From: Trebonia sp.
GTDB taxonomy: Bacteria; Actinomycetota; Actinomycetes; Streptosporangiales; Streptosporangiaceae
Direction of reading: 5' to 3'
DNA length: 18,995 nt
Assembly: GCA_030038035.1 (NCBI GenBank)
Contig: JASHPP010000598.1
Span: 1-18,995, forward strand
How positions within the stretch are numbered: the stretch's first letter is position 1; each line of letters opens with the position of its first letter. A program made the position numbers and the translations under genes. The notes beneath the pieces are model-generated. The model did not search any database. It was not told where the DNA came from and worked only from the letters and a program-made list of their open reading frames with translations. This document shows positions 5,468-12,599 of this stretch, piece by piece.

Positions 5468-5527
5468 AGAGTAGCCCAGCCGGCCAGCGAAAGATGCCCA
5501 CTTTACCGTTTGCTACCGTTATCTTTC
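5468..5527 (-). promoter_or_regulatory. Promoter/operator region of lipoprotein copy 2
   Basis: GAAAGAT (5489-5495) and ATCTTTC (5521-5527) form a perfect 7-bp inverted repeat. Between them TACCGTT is repeated at 5504-5510 and 5514-5520, a 10-bp period. A minus-strand -10-like TACTCT lies at 5468-5473, about 26 bases before the ATG. The nested repeats look like a regulator binding site just upstream of the promoter. Confidence 0.5.
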
Positions 5528-5650
5528 ACTGCGCGCGATTGGGTATGACGGGCGTGACCAGAGCGACGGCAGGGATGCCGTCGGGACCGGCGGCGGAGCG
5601 GCGGCATGACGGTAGCGGCGGGCCTGCGGGAATGCCGCCGGGAGCGGGAA

Positions 5651-5656
5651 TAGAGT
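5651..5656 (+). promoter_or_regulatory. Leaderless -10 box of the DUF3618 gene
   Basis: TAGAGT ends seven bases before ATG 5664. This TAnnnT spacing is the usual sign of a leaderless transcript in actinobacteria, and it favours ATG 5664 over the upstream GTG at 5655, which lies inside the box. Confidence 0.55.
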
Positions 5657-5663
5657 GACGCAC

Positions 5664-5936
5664 ATGGCTGACACCGAGATCGAGACCACGAACCAGGTGC
5701 CGGAGAAGCAGGCGCCGCAAGCGCTGGTCAGCGAGATTGAGCGGACCCGCGCGGACCTCGCGCGCACCATCGACGAGATCACCGACCGGGTGAACCCGTC
5801 CAAGGTCGCGCGCCGCACGACTGACCGCCTGCGCGAGCGGATCAGCCAGGTCAACCCGCTGATCGGCGGCGCCGTCGCGCTCGCGGCGGTCAGCGTCACC
5901 TGCTACCTGGTGTGGCGCCGCCTCCGCAGGCAGTAA
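5664..5936 (+). CDS. DUF3618 small membrane protein
   Basis: A 90-aa protein. Residues about 23-60 match the DUF3618 pattern (SEIERTRADLARTIDEITDR, then VNPSKVARR), a charged, probably coiled-coil segment. A single membrane helix follows at about 67-84, and the tail is basic (WRRLRRQ), which places the N-terminal part in the cytoplasm if the positive-inside rule holds. DUF3618 proteins are common in actinobacteria, often near phage-holin-like or stress-related membrane proteins, but none is here. Molecular function is unknown. It converges on gcvH with only six bases between the stop codons. Confidence 0.85.
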   Translation: MADTEIETTNQVPEKQAPQALVSEIERTRADLARTIDEITDRVNPSKVARRTTDRLRERISQVNPLIGGAVALAAVSVTCYLVWRRLRRQ

Positions 5937-5942
5937 GCAACG

Positions 5943-6344
5943 TCAGCCAGCGCTCTTGGTCAGGTCCTCGTACTCGGCCGCGGTCAGCAGGCCGGGCGGC
6001 AGCGCCGCCTCGCCGTCTGACCCCACGGCCACCCGAACCCGGAACATCCAGCCGGCCCCGTACGGCTCCGCGTTGACTAGGCCGGGGTCGTCGTCGAGTT
6101 CCTCGTTGACCTCCGTGACCTCGCCGTCCACGGGGGAGTACAGGTCGCTGACCGACTTCGTCGACTCGACCTCGCCGCACGGCTCGCCCGCGGTCACCGC
6201 GGACCCCACGGGCGGCAGCGAGACGTACACCACGTCGCCTAGTGACTGTGCGGCGTAGTCAGTGATCCCGACCGAGGCGGTGTCGCCGTCGATCGCCACC
6301 CACTCATGCTCCTCCGTATAGCGGAGCTCGGCGGGAACGCTCAT
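5943..6344 (-). CDS. gcvH: Glycine cleavage system H protein
   Basis: A 133-aa lipoyl carrier protein. It shuttles the aminomethyl group between the P, T and L proteins of the glycine cleavage system in the cytoplasm. The family start RYTEEHEW (residues 8-15), [13 protein letters not shown] and the lipoylation motif [13 protein letters not shown], with K63 as the lipoyl lysine, are all present. GEV-x-EVNEEL and the closing [10 protein letters not shown] are also typical. Length is normal. The ATG overlaps the gcvT stop codon (ATGA), and an AGGAG sits upstream, so gcvT and gcvH form an operon with coupled translation. GcvP and the lipoamide dehydrogenase are not in the window. Confidence 0.97.
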   Translation of the reverse strand: MSVPAELRYTEEHEWVAIDGDTASVGITDYAAQSLGDVVYVSLPPVGSAVTAGEPCGEVESTKSVSDLYSPVDGEVTEVNEELDDDPGLVNAEPYGAGWMFRVRVAVGSDGEAALPPGLLTAAEYEDLTKSAG

Positions 6345-7453
6345 CCTTGCTTACTCCTGTCGTAAAACGGAAGATCTGTCACGTCGGTCGGCTCTGTCGT
6401 GCCCCTGACATCTATCCCGAACGGTCCGTGTGCGCCTGTCTCCACGTAAGCCATCGCGATCGGCGTGTGCAGCGTGGGCGAGGGGGCGCCGCTCGTCACC
6501 ACGCCGACGGGCTGGCCGGTCGGGGACAGCACGGCGTAGCCATGCCGCGGCACCCGCCGCGACCTGGCCACCAGGCCGATCAGCGTGCGCCGCGGGCCTG
6601 CCACGGCCCGCGCCGCCAGCGCCTCCCGGCCCACGAAGTCCATCGGCTTATCCAGCCTCACCACGCGTCCAAGCCCCGCCTCGTATGGAGTCACGTCCGG
6701 GCCGAGTTCGTTGCCGTACAGCGGCATGCCGGCCTCCAGCCGGAGCGTATCGCGCGCGGCAAGCCCGGCCGGCACGAGGCTGGCCACGAGGCCGGGGCCG
6801 GCCTGTCCGGCCGCCGTCAGTGCCGTCCAGACGCGCTCGCAGCCGGCGGCCGCGCAGAAGATCTCGAAGCCGTCCTCGCCGGTGTACCCCGTCCGCGCGA
6901 CCCACGCGGGACAGCCGGCCACCGTCGCGTACGCGCCGGCGTAGTAGCGCACCCCCGCGAGGCCGAGATCGGTGACCGCGGACAGGATGCCCGCCGCGTT
7001 CGGACCCTGGATCGCGACCAGCCCGGTCGCGGCCGTCTCGTCTTGCACTCGCGCACCGGGGCAGCGCCGTTGCAGCTCCCCGAGGACCACGGCGGTGTTG
7101 GCCGCGTTCGCCACCACCAGGAACCGCTCGGCTCCCTGCCGGTAGATCACGAGGTCGTCGAGCACGCCGCCGTCCGGCGCGCACAGCATCGTGTAGCGGG
7201 CGCGGCCGGGCGCGAGCGCCGACGGCCATCCGCATACCGCGTAGTCGAGTGCCGCGCCGGCGCCGGGACCTGTCACCGCGATCTCGCCCATGTGCGACAG
7301 GTCGAACAGGCCCGCGCCTGAGCGGACCGCGTTGTGCTCGGCGGTCTCACTGGTGTAGCGCAGCGGCATCAGCCACCCGGCGAACTCGGTCATGGTCGCG
7401 CCGAGCCGCTCGTGCACGCCGCGCAGCGGGGTGTCCCGCGGTTGCGAAGTCAC
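6341..7453 (-). CDS. gcvT: Glycine cleavage system T protein (aminomethyltransferase)
   Basis: Transfers the methylene group of aminomethyl-lipoyl GcvH to tetrahydrofolate, releasing ammonia. From GTG 7453 it has 370 aa, normal for the family. Visible motifs are [11 protein letters not shown] (about 48-58), [10 protein letters not shown] with the catalytic-type Asp near residue 99-100, [26 protein letters not shown] and a C-terminal barrel with [17 protein letters not shown] 7453 is preferred because TACGAT lies six bases upstream, the pattern of a leaderless gene; ATG 7480 in the same frame adds nine residues and has no ribosome binding site. The open frame continues far upstream, but that part is antisense to dxr. 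It is divergent from the pterin dehydratase gene. Confidence 0.96.
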   Translation of the reverse strand: MTSQPRDTPLRGVHERLGATMTEFAGWLMPLRYTSETAEHNAVRSGAGLFDLSHMGEIAVTGPGAGAALDYAVCGWPSALAPGRARYTMLCAPDGGVLDDLVIYRQGAERFLVVANAANTAVVLGELQRRCPGARVQDETAATGLVAIQGPNAAGILSAVTDLGLAGVRYYAGAYATVAGCPAWVARTGYTGEDGFEIFCAAAGCERVWTALTAAGQAGPGLVASLVPAGLAARDTLRLEAGMPLYGNELGPDVTPYEAGLGRVVRLDKPMDFVGREALAARAVAGPRRTLIGLVARSRRVPRHGYAVLSPTGQPVGVVTSGAPSPTLHTPIAMAYVETGAHGPFGIDVRGTTEPTDVTDLPFYDRSKQG

Positions 7454-7459
7454 GCCGGA

Positions 7460-7465
7460 ATCGTA
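7460..7465 (-). promoter_or_regulatory. Leaderless -10 box of gcvT
   Basis: On the minus strand TACGAT is followed by six bases and GTG 7453. It supports a leaderless start of the gcvT-gcvH operon at that GTG. Confidence 0.5.
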
Positions 7466-7510
7466 TGCCGTGGCGGCCATGAAGACCGCCGGGAGTGGTA
7501 TGCCGTAGTC

Positions 7511-7801
7511 ATGACGACCCTGTATACCCCGGCGCAGGTGGCCGGCGAGCTCGCCGCCACGCCCGGCTGGGAGCTCGCGGACGGGCAGCTCACCAGGACG
7601 GTGACCCGCAAGGACTTCGGTGACGCGCTGCTGTTCGTGAACGCGGTCGGCTTCCTGGCCGAGCGCGCCAACCATCATCCGGACATCGCGATCTCCTGGA
7701 ACAAGGTGACGCTGACCCTGGTCACCCACTCCGCCGGCGGCCTGACCGCGAGGGACTTCGCGCTCGCCCGCGAGGTCAGCGACCTGACCAAGGGCGGCTG
7801 A
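7511..7801 (+). CDS. Pterin-4a-carbinolamine dehydratase family protein
   Basis: A 96-aa protein with the family signature: [12 protein letters not shown] (19-30), an [18 protein letters not shown] helix, then [13 protein letters not shown] with H55, H56 and P57, followed by H73 and D82 in [11 protein letters not shown]. In the classic enzyme these residues dehydrate 4a-hydroxytetrahydrobiopterin so the cofactor of aromatic amino-acid hydroxylases can be recycled. No hydroxylase gene is nearby, so in this organism it may act on another pterin or protect folate-type cofactors. Starting at ATG 7511 keeps the normal length; the frame is open further upstream but that part is antisense to gcvT. 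It is divergent from gcvT and 22 bp before dxr. Confidence 0.95.
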   Translation: MTTLYTPAQVAGELAATPGWELADGQLTRTVTRKDFGDALLFVNAVGFLAERANHHPDIAISWNKVTLTLVTHSAGGLTARDFALAREVSDLTKGG

Positions 7802-7823
7802 CCCGGTCGCCGCACGCGCCCGC

Positions 7824-9047
7824 ATGGCGGACAATGGCCGGGTGGAACCGACGCCAGCACGCGACGTGGTCATTCTCGGCTCGACCGGCTCGATAGGCAC
7901 CCAGGCGCTCGACATCGCGGCGCGCAACCCCGGGCGGTTCCGGGTGGCCGCGCTCGCGGCAGGCGGCGGGAACCCGGGGCTGCTCGCGCGCCAGGCGGCT
8001 GAGTTCGGGGTGCCGGTGGTGGCGGTGGCCGATCCGGACGCCGTCCCCGCCGTCCTGGCGGCATGCGAAGAAGAATTTTCCCGAACGGACCGTGGCGACT
8101 CCCGCGAGCACCGTGTCCCCGAAGTGCTGGCAGGCGCCGACGCGGTGTGCCAGCTCGCCACCTGGCCCTGTGACGTCGTGCTGAACGGGGTGACCGGCGC
8201 GGCGGGCCTGCGCGCGACGCTGGCCGCCCTCGACGCCGGCCGGACGCTGGCCCTGGCGAACAAGGAGTCGCTGATCATCGGCGGGCCCCTGGTCACGAGC
8301 CGGGCCAAGCGGGGGCAGATCGTGCCGGTGGACTCCGAGCACTCGACGATCGCGCAGTGCCTGCGCGCGGGGCGCGACTCCGAAGTCAGGCGGCTCATCC
8401 TCACCGCGAGCGGCGGCCCGTTCCGCGGCTGGGCGAAGGAGAAGCTGGCCGGCGTCACGCCGCAGCAGGCGCTGGCGCACCCGACATGGAGCATGGGGCC
8501 GTTGGTCACGGTCAACTCCGCCACGCTGGTGAACAAGGGCCTTGAGGTGATCGAGGCGGAAGCGCTGTTCGGCTTCGGGCTGGACAGGATCGACGTCGTG
8601 GTGCACCCGCAGTCGATCGTGCACTCGATGGTGGAGTTCGCTGACGGCGCCACGATCATCCAGGCCAGCCCGCCTGACATGCGGATACCGATCGCGCTGG
8701 GGATGGCCTGGCCGGAGCGGGTGGCCGGCGCGGCGCCCGGGCTCGACTGGACCTCGGCGGCCTCCTGGACGTTCGAGCCGCTCGACGAGCAGGCTTTCCC
8801 CGCGGTCGCCCTGGCCCGCGAGGCCGCGCGGCTCGGCGGGACCGCCCCCGCCGTCTACAACGGCGCGAACGAGGCGTGCGTGGCCGATTTCCTCGCGGGA
8901 AGGATCTCATTCCCGCGGATCGTTGACACCGTCGCGCGGATAGTCTCTGAGCACGAGGGCACGTCGCCTACCGGTGTGACGACGCTCGACGACGTGCTCG
9001 GGGTGGACGCCTGGGCGAGGGCACGGGCACGGGAGCTGAACCGCTAG
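7824..9047 (+). CDS. dxr: 1-deoxy-D-xylulose 5-phosphate reductoisomerase
   Basis: Second enzyme of the MEP isoprenoid pathway; it rearranges and reduces DXP to MEP with NADPH and a divalent metal. The NADPH motif [12 protein letters not shown] is at residues 19-30. LANKESLI, the metal-ligand region [14 protein letters not shown], the flexible-loop segment [23 protein letters not shown] (split here by family position) and YNGANEACV are all visible. The length, 407 aa, is normal. The start is uncertain: ATG 7824 has no ribosome binding site, while GTG 7842 has GACAAT six bases upstream and would give a leaderless start lacking the first six residues. It is followed after 13 bp by the site-2 protease gene, a conserved actinobacterial order. 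Confidence 0.97.
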   Translation: MADNGRVEPTPARDVVILGSTGSIGTQALDIAARNPGRFRVAALAAGGGNPGLLARQAAEFGVPVVAVADPDAVPAVLAACEEEFSRTDRGDSREHRVPEVLAGADAVCQLATWPCDVVLNGVTGAAGLRATLAALDAGRTLALANKESLIIGGPLVTSRAKRGQIVPVDSEHSTIAQCLRAGRDSEVRRLILTASGGPFRGWAKEKLAGVTPQQALAHPTWSMGPLVTVNSATLVNKGLEVIEAEALFGFGLDRIDVVVHPQSIVHSMVEFADGATIIQASPPDMRIPIALGMAWPERVAGAAPGLDWTSAASWTFEPLDEQAFPAVALAREAARLGGTAPAVYNGANEACVADFLAGRISFPRIVDTVARIVSEHEGTSPTGVTTLDDVLGVDAWARARARELNR

Positions 9048-9060
9048 GAAGGGGTGGCCG

Positions 9061-10254
9061 GTGGACCTGCTTGGCTGGCTCATCTTCCTGTTCGCCCTGA
9101 TGTTCTCGGTGATGCTGCACGAGACCGGCCACTTCGTGGCCGCCAAGAAGTTCGGCATGAAAGCCACGCGCTACTTCGTCGGCTTCGGCCCTACCATCTG
9201 GTCGACACACCGCGGCGAGACCGAATACGGCATCAAGGCCCTGCCGCTCGGCGGGTTCGTGAAGATCGTCGGAATGACATCGATGGACGACGTGGACCCG
9301 GCCGACGAGCCGCGCTCGTTCCGCCAGGCACCCGGCTGGCAGCGGATCATCGTGCTCGTCGCCGGGTCGTTCATGCACTTCGTGCTGGCGTTCGGCCTGA
9401 TCTTCTGCCTCGCGCTCGGGATCGGCATCGAGAACGACAACACCACCCAGCTCGGGCTGGTCGCCGCCTGCGTCCCGCCGAACGAGTCGGCCCTGGTCAA
9501 CGGCGCCGCCTGCACCTCGAGCGACCCGAGGTCCCCGGCCTCGATCGCGGGCCTGCGGGTCGGCGACACGATAACGTCGTTCGACGGCGTCAAGGTGAGC
9601 AGCTGGGCGCAGCTCGCCGACGTGATCAAGGACGCCAAGCCGGGCAGCCGGGTGACGCTCACCGTCGACCGCGACGGCCGCCCGGTGACGCTGCACACGA
9701 CGCTGGCCGGCGTGACCGGCCGGACCGGGGGGTACCTGGGGATCGCGGCCACCACGGTCTTCCAGTCGGCCAGCCCGCTCGGCGCGATCGAGTACGCGGG
9801 AACCGGCTTCGGCCAGGTCCTTGTCGGGTCGGCGAGGGCGCTGGCGGAACTGCCTGCCGCCATCCCCGACCTGTTCAGCAAGAACCGGGCCTCGACCGCG
9901 GCGGGCAACGTCAGCAGCGTGGTCGGCGCGGCCGAGGCGACCGGCCAGGCGGTCGCCGCGGACGTGGGCTGGCAGTACAAGGTCAGCTTCGTGCTGCTGC
10001 TCATCGCGTCGCTGAACATCTTCGTCGGCGCGCTCAACCTGCTGCCGCTGCACCCGATGGACGGCGGGCACGTGGCGGTGGTGATCTACGAGCGGGTCCG
10101 GGCGTGGCTGGCCAGGCTGCGCGGGCGCCCCGACCCGGGCCTGGTGGACATGCGCAAGCTGGTCCCGCTGACGTTCAGCATCTTCATGATCCTTGTGTTC
10201 TTCAGCATGATCCTGATCCTCGCGGACATCGTTAATCCGGTGAACATCGGGTAG
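9061..10254 (+). CDS. rip1: Site-2 intramembrane metalloprotease (Rip1/RseP family)
   Basis: A 397-aa zinc protease embedded in the membrane; relatives cut anti-sigma factors and other membrane proteins. The first helix holds the zinc motif HETGH (H20, E21, H24). The second metal motif, in the last part, is HPMDGGH with D334, a variant of the usual LxPLDGG. A PDZ domain spans about 158-235, and there are four predicted membrane helices (near 1-25, 95-125, 305-335 and 365-395). A loop before the PDZ carries two cysteines (AACVPPNES and AACTSSD). The GTG start has AGGAAGGGG upstream. It lies between dxr and ispG as in Mycobacterium tuberculosis (Rv2870c-Rv2868c), although protease and pathway have no known direct link. 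Confidence 0.95.
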   Translation: MDLLGWLIFLFALMFSVMLHETGHFVAAKKFGMKATRYFVGFGPTIWSTHRGETEYGIKALPLGGFVKIVGMTSMDDVDPADEPRSFRQAPGWQRIIVLVAGSFMHFVLAFGLIFCLALGIGIENDNTTQLGLVAACVPPNESALVNGAACTSSDPRSPASIAGLRVGDTITSFDGVKVSSWAQLADVIKDAKPGSRVTLTVDRDGRPVTLHTTLAGVTGRTGGYLGIAATTVFQSASPLGAIEYAGTGFGQVLVGSARALAELPAAIPDLFSKNRASTAAGNVSSVVGAAEATGQAVAADVGWQYKVSFVLLLIASLNIFVGALNLLPLHPMDGGHVAVVIYERVRAWLARLRGRPDPGLVDMRKLVPLTFSIFMILVFFSMILILADIVNPVNIG

Positions 10255-10257
10255 CGA

Positions 10258-10313
10258 CCTGACGTCAGGGTCAGGGAGCGCCGCTGACGGAACCGATTCC
10301 TGAGCGACAATAC
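10258..10313 (+). promoter_or_regulatory. Palindrome and possible promoter before ispG
   Basis: The perfect palindrome CCTGACGTCAGG (10258-10269) starts three bases after the protease stop. A weak promoter, CTGACG (10284-10289) and CAATAC (10309-10314 region), could start transcription about 45 bases before the ispG ATG. The 110-bp gap suggests ispG can be expressed apart from dxr and the protease. The palindrome might alternatively be a weak terminator stem or an operator. Confidence 0.35.
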
Positions 10314-10364
10314 GAGTGCAGTGTTCGCCAGCACAGTGCGCGCCGACGGGATGGATGAAGACAA

Positions 10365-11519
10365 ATGAGCGTTGACCTTGGCATGCCAGCCACACCCGCG
10401 GTGCCGCTTGCCGAGCGCCGCAAGTCGCGCCAGCTCATGGTGGGCAGCGTGCCCGTGGGCGGCGGGGCGCCGGTGTCGGTCCAGTCGATGACGACGACGC
10501 TGACCGCGGACGTGAACGCGACCTTGCAGCAGATCGCCGAGCTGACCGCGACCGGCTGCCAGATCGTCCGGGTGGCGGTGCCGTCTCAGGACGACGCCGA
10601 CGCGCTCGGCGCGATCGCGAAGAAGTCGCAGATCCCGGTCATCGCCGACATCCACTTCCAGCCCAAGTACGTGTTCGCGGCCATCGACGCGGGCTGCGCC
10701 GCGGTCCGGGTGAACCCGGGCAACATCAAGCAGTTCGACGACAAGGTCGCCGAGATCGCGCGGGCCGCCGCCGACGCGCGCGTCCCGATCCGGATCGGCG
10801 TGAACGCCGGCTCGCTGGACAAGCGGCTGCTGGCCAAGTACGGCAAGGCCACGCCGGAAGCGCTCGTGGAGTCGGCGCTGTGGGAGTGCTCGCTGTTCGA
10901 GGAGCACGGCTTCCGCGACATCAAGATCTCGGTGAAGCACCACGACCCGGTCGTGATGATCCAGGCCTACCGGCTGCTTGCGGCGGCGTGCGAGTACCCG
11001 CTGCACCTCGGCGTGACCGAGGCGGGCCCGGCGTTCCAGGGCACGATCAAGTCGGCGACCGCGTTCGGCGCGCTGCTGTCGCAGGGCATCGGGGACACGA
11101 TCCGGGTGTCGCTGTCGGCGCCTCCCGTGGAGGAGGTCAAGGTCGGCATCGGCATCCTTGAGTCGCTCGGGCTGCGCCAGCGCGGTCTTGAGATCGTCTC
11201 CTGCCCGTCCTGCGGCCGGGCCCAGGTCGACGTGTACAAGCTGGCCGACGAGGTGACCGCGGGACTGACGGGCCTAGAGGTCCCGCTGCGGGTCGCGGTG
11301 ATGGGCTGCGTGGTGAACGGCCCGGGCGAGGCGCGCGAGGCCGACCTCGGCGTGGCCTCGGGGAACGGCAAGGGGCAGATCTTCGTCAAGGGCAAGGTGG
11401 TGGCCACGGTGCCTGAGTCGCGCATCGTGGAGACCCTGATCGACGAGGCGATGCGGCTGGCAGAGCAGGCCGGTGAGCAGGACGCCGAGCCCGGCCAGCC
11501 GATCGTTACGGCCTACTGA
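10365..11519 (+). CDS. ispG: 4-hydroxy-3-methylbut-2-en-1-yl diphosphate synthase (flavodoxin)
   Basis: A 384-aa iron-sulfur enzyme of the MEP pathway (GcpE) that converts the cyclic diphosphate MEcPP to HMBPP. The N-terminal TIM barrel is shown by [12 protein letters not shown] (39-50), [21 protein letters not shown] and [13 protein letters not shown]. The C-terminal domain has the 4Fe-4S ligands C280 and C283 ([11 protein letters not shown]), C315 ([11 protein letters not shown]) and E322, all intact. This is the normal bacterial form without the extra domain of plant enzymes. The ATG at 10365 follows GGATGAAGA. It is the third gene of the conserved dxr / protease / ispG block, and converges on the DeoR gene with 33 bp between them. 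Confidence 0.98.
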   Translation: MSVDLGMPATPAVPLAERRKSRQLMVGSVPVGGGAPVSVQSMTTTLTADVNATLQQIAELTATGCQIVRVAVPSQDDADALGAIAKKSQIPVIADIHFQPKYVFAAIDAGCAAVRVNPGNIKQFDDKVAEIARAAADARVPIRIGVNAGSLDKRLLAKYGKATPEALVESALWECSLFEEHGFRDIKISVKHHDPVVMIQAYRLLAAACEYPLHLGVTEAGPAFQGTIKSATAFGALLSQGIGDTIRVSLSAPPVEEVKVGIGILESLGLRQRGLEIVSCPSCGRAQVDVYKLADEVTAGLTGLEVPLRVAVMGCVVNGPGEAREADLGVASGNGKGQIFVKGKVVATVPESRIVETLIDEAMRLAEQAGEQDAEPGQPIVTAY

Positions 11520-11521
11520 GC

Positions 11522-11547
11522 GGGAAAGCGGGAAAGCGGGGATTTCC
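11522..11547. terminator. Short repeat and weak hairpin between convergent genes
   Basis: GGGAAAGC is repeated in tandem from 11522, and GGAAA (11531-11535) can pair with TTTCC (11543-11547) around a 7-base loop. It occupies the 33-bp space between the ends of ispG and the DeoR gene. The stem is short, so termination activity is uncertain. Confidence 0.3.
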
Positions 11548-11552
11548 AGGGC

Positions 11553-12320
11553 CTAGGCGACGACCTCGGCGATCCGCCCGGTCAGCGCGGCATGCGCCTC
11601 GGCCGGCAGCAGGGTGTCGGTGACGAGCACGTCGACCTCGTCCAGCGTGGCGAAGGAGGCCAGGCTGACCACGCCCCACTTGGTGTGGTCAGCGAGGACC
11701 GCGACCCGCCGCGCCACCTTGATGAACGCGCGGTTGGTCTCCGCCTCGGCGAGGTTCGGCGTGGTCAGGCCGGCCGCCGGGTCGATCCCGCTGCAGCCGA
11801 GGAAGAGCGTGTCGAAGTGCAGCGACCGGATCGTCAGGTCGGCCACCGGGCCCACGAGCGCGTCCGACGCCGTGCGCACGCCGCCGGTCAGCACGACCGA
11901 GCCGCCTTCCGGCCCGCGACCGCCGCCGAACAGGCTGGCCACGCGCAGCGAGTTCGTGACGATCGTGAGCCCGGGCACGTCGAGCAGGCACTGCGCCAGC
12001 GCGAACGTCGTGGTCCCGGCCGAGATCGCGACCGCCGTGCCGGCCCTGACAAGGCTCGCGGCGGTCCGGGCGATGGACGTTTTTTCCGGGCGTTCGAGCA
12101 CGAGCTTGTCCTCGAACCCGGGCTCGTGTATGCCGTGTGATCCCGGCAGCACCGCCCCGCCGTGGACCTTTTCAACGAGCCCGTCCCTGGCGAGCACTTC
12201 AAGGTCCCGCCTTATCGTCATGTCAGAGACGCCGAGTTGCTGTGTAAGGTCGCTAACCCGCGCGCTGCCGTCGCTTCTGACCGCTTGCAGAATCAGGGAT
12301 TGACGGTGTCTAGCCAGCAT
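11553..12320 (-). CDS. DeoR/GlpR family transcriptional regulator
   Basis: A 255-aa repressor type. The N-terminal winged helix covers about residues 6-55, with VSDLTQQLGVSDMTIRRDLE as the recognition region and EKVHGGAV as the wing. The effector domain has the phosphate-binding loop ISAGTTT (99-105) and the family end NLAEAETNRAFIKVARRVA-LADHTKWG. DeoR proteins normally sense a sugar phosphate and repress sugar catabolism genes, but no sugar kinase or transporter is adjacent, so the target cannot be named. The ATG at 12320 follows GAGGGGG seven bases upstream. It is divergent from the secreted hydrolase gene. The family position of the gene between ispG and the GNAT gene appears to be an insertion. 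Confidence 0.93.
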   Translation of the reverse strand: MLARHRQSLILQAVRSDGSARVSDLTQQLGVSDMTIRRDLEVLARDGLVEKVHGGAVLPGSHGIHEPGFEDKLVLERPEKTSIARTAASLVRAGTAVAISAGTTTFALAQCLLDVPGLTIVTNSLRVASLFGGGRGPEGGSVVLTGGVRTASDALVGPVADLTIRSLHFDTLFLGCSGIDPAAGLTTPNLAEAETNRAFIKVARRVAVLADHTKWGVVSLASFATLDEVDVLVTDTLLPAEAHAALTGRIAEVVA

Positions 12321-12450
12321 TCACTACCCCCTCAATAGTGTCCGAACAGTTTAAAGTATGACGCCTAACCGGCTTGTTTGCTTACGACTTGGAGTGTCGG
12401 AAATCTGGGCTGAACGCGACGGGATATTTGGCCTCGCATGCCGTGCCAGG

Positions 12451-12522
12451 ACGGCGTTACGGCAACGGCGTAAGTTGGTAGCGCCACGTATCGAATTAGC
12501 GGCGGCGCGTATCGAATTCGAT
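12451..12522. promoter_or_regulatory. Repeats in the DeoR/hydrolase divergent region
   Basis: The 279-bp divergent region holds ACGGCGT at 12451-12457 and 12465-12471. CGTATCGAATT occurs at 12487-12497 and 12508-12518, a 21-bp period (two helical turns). The perfect palindrome ATCGAATTCGAT (12511-12522) overlaps the second copy. These are plausible binding sites for the DeoR protein or another regulator of the hydrolase gene. Confidence 0.45.
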
Positions 12523-12599
12523 GGCCGCGCATGCAGGAATTCGCGCCTGCCGGGCACGCGCGTCGGAAGCTGTCCGGCCCATGGGGCAAGATGGGAGCC

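Noticed and set aside
4231..5658. 475-aa plus-strand open frame opposite lipoprotein copy 2
   Set aside because: It is antisense to a well-supported lipoprotein gene, with no start context or domain.
7481..8680. 400-residue N-terminal extension of gcvT in the open frame
   Set aside because: GcvT is normally about 365-375 aa; the extension is antisense to the pterin dehydratase and dxr genes and shows no domain.
8968..10395. 475-aa minus-strand open frame opposite the site-2 protease
   Set aside because: It is rich in Arg, Asp, His and Gln from frame shadowing; the opposite strand encodes HETGH, PDZ and MDGGH motifs.
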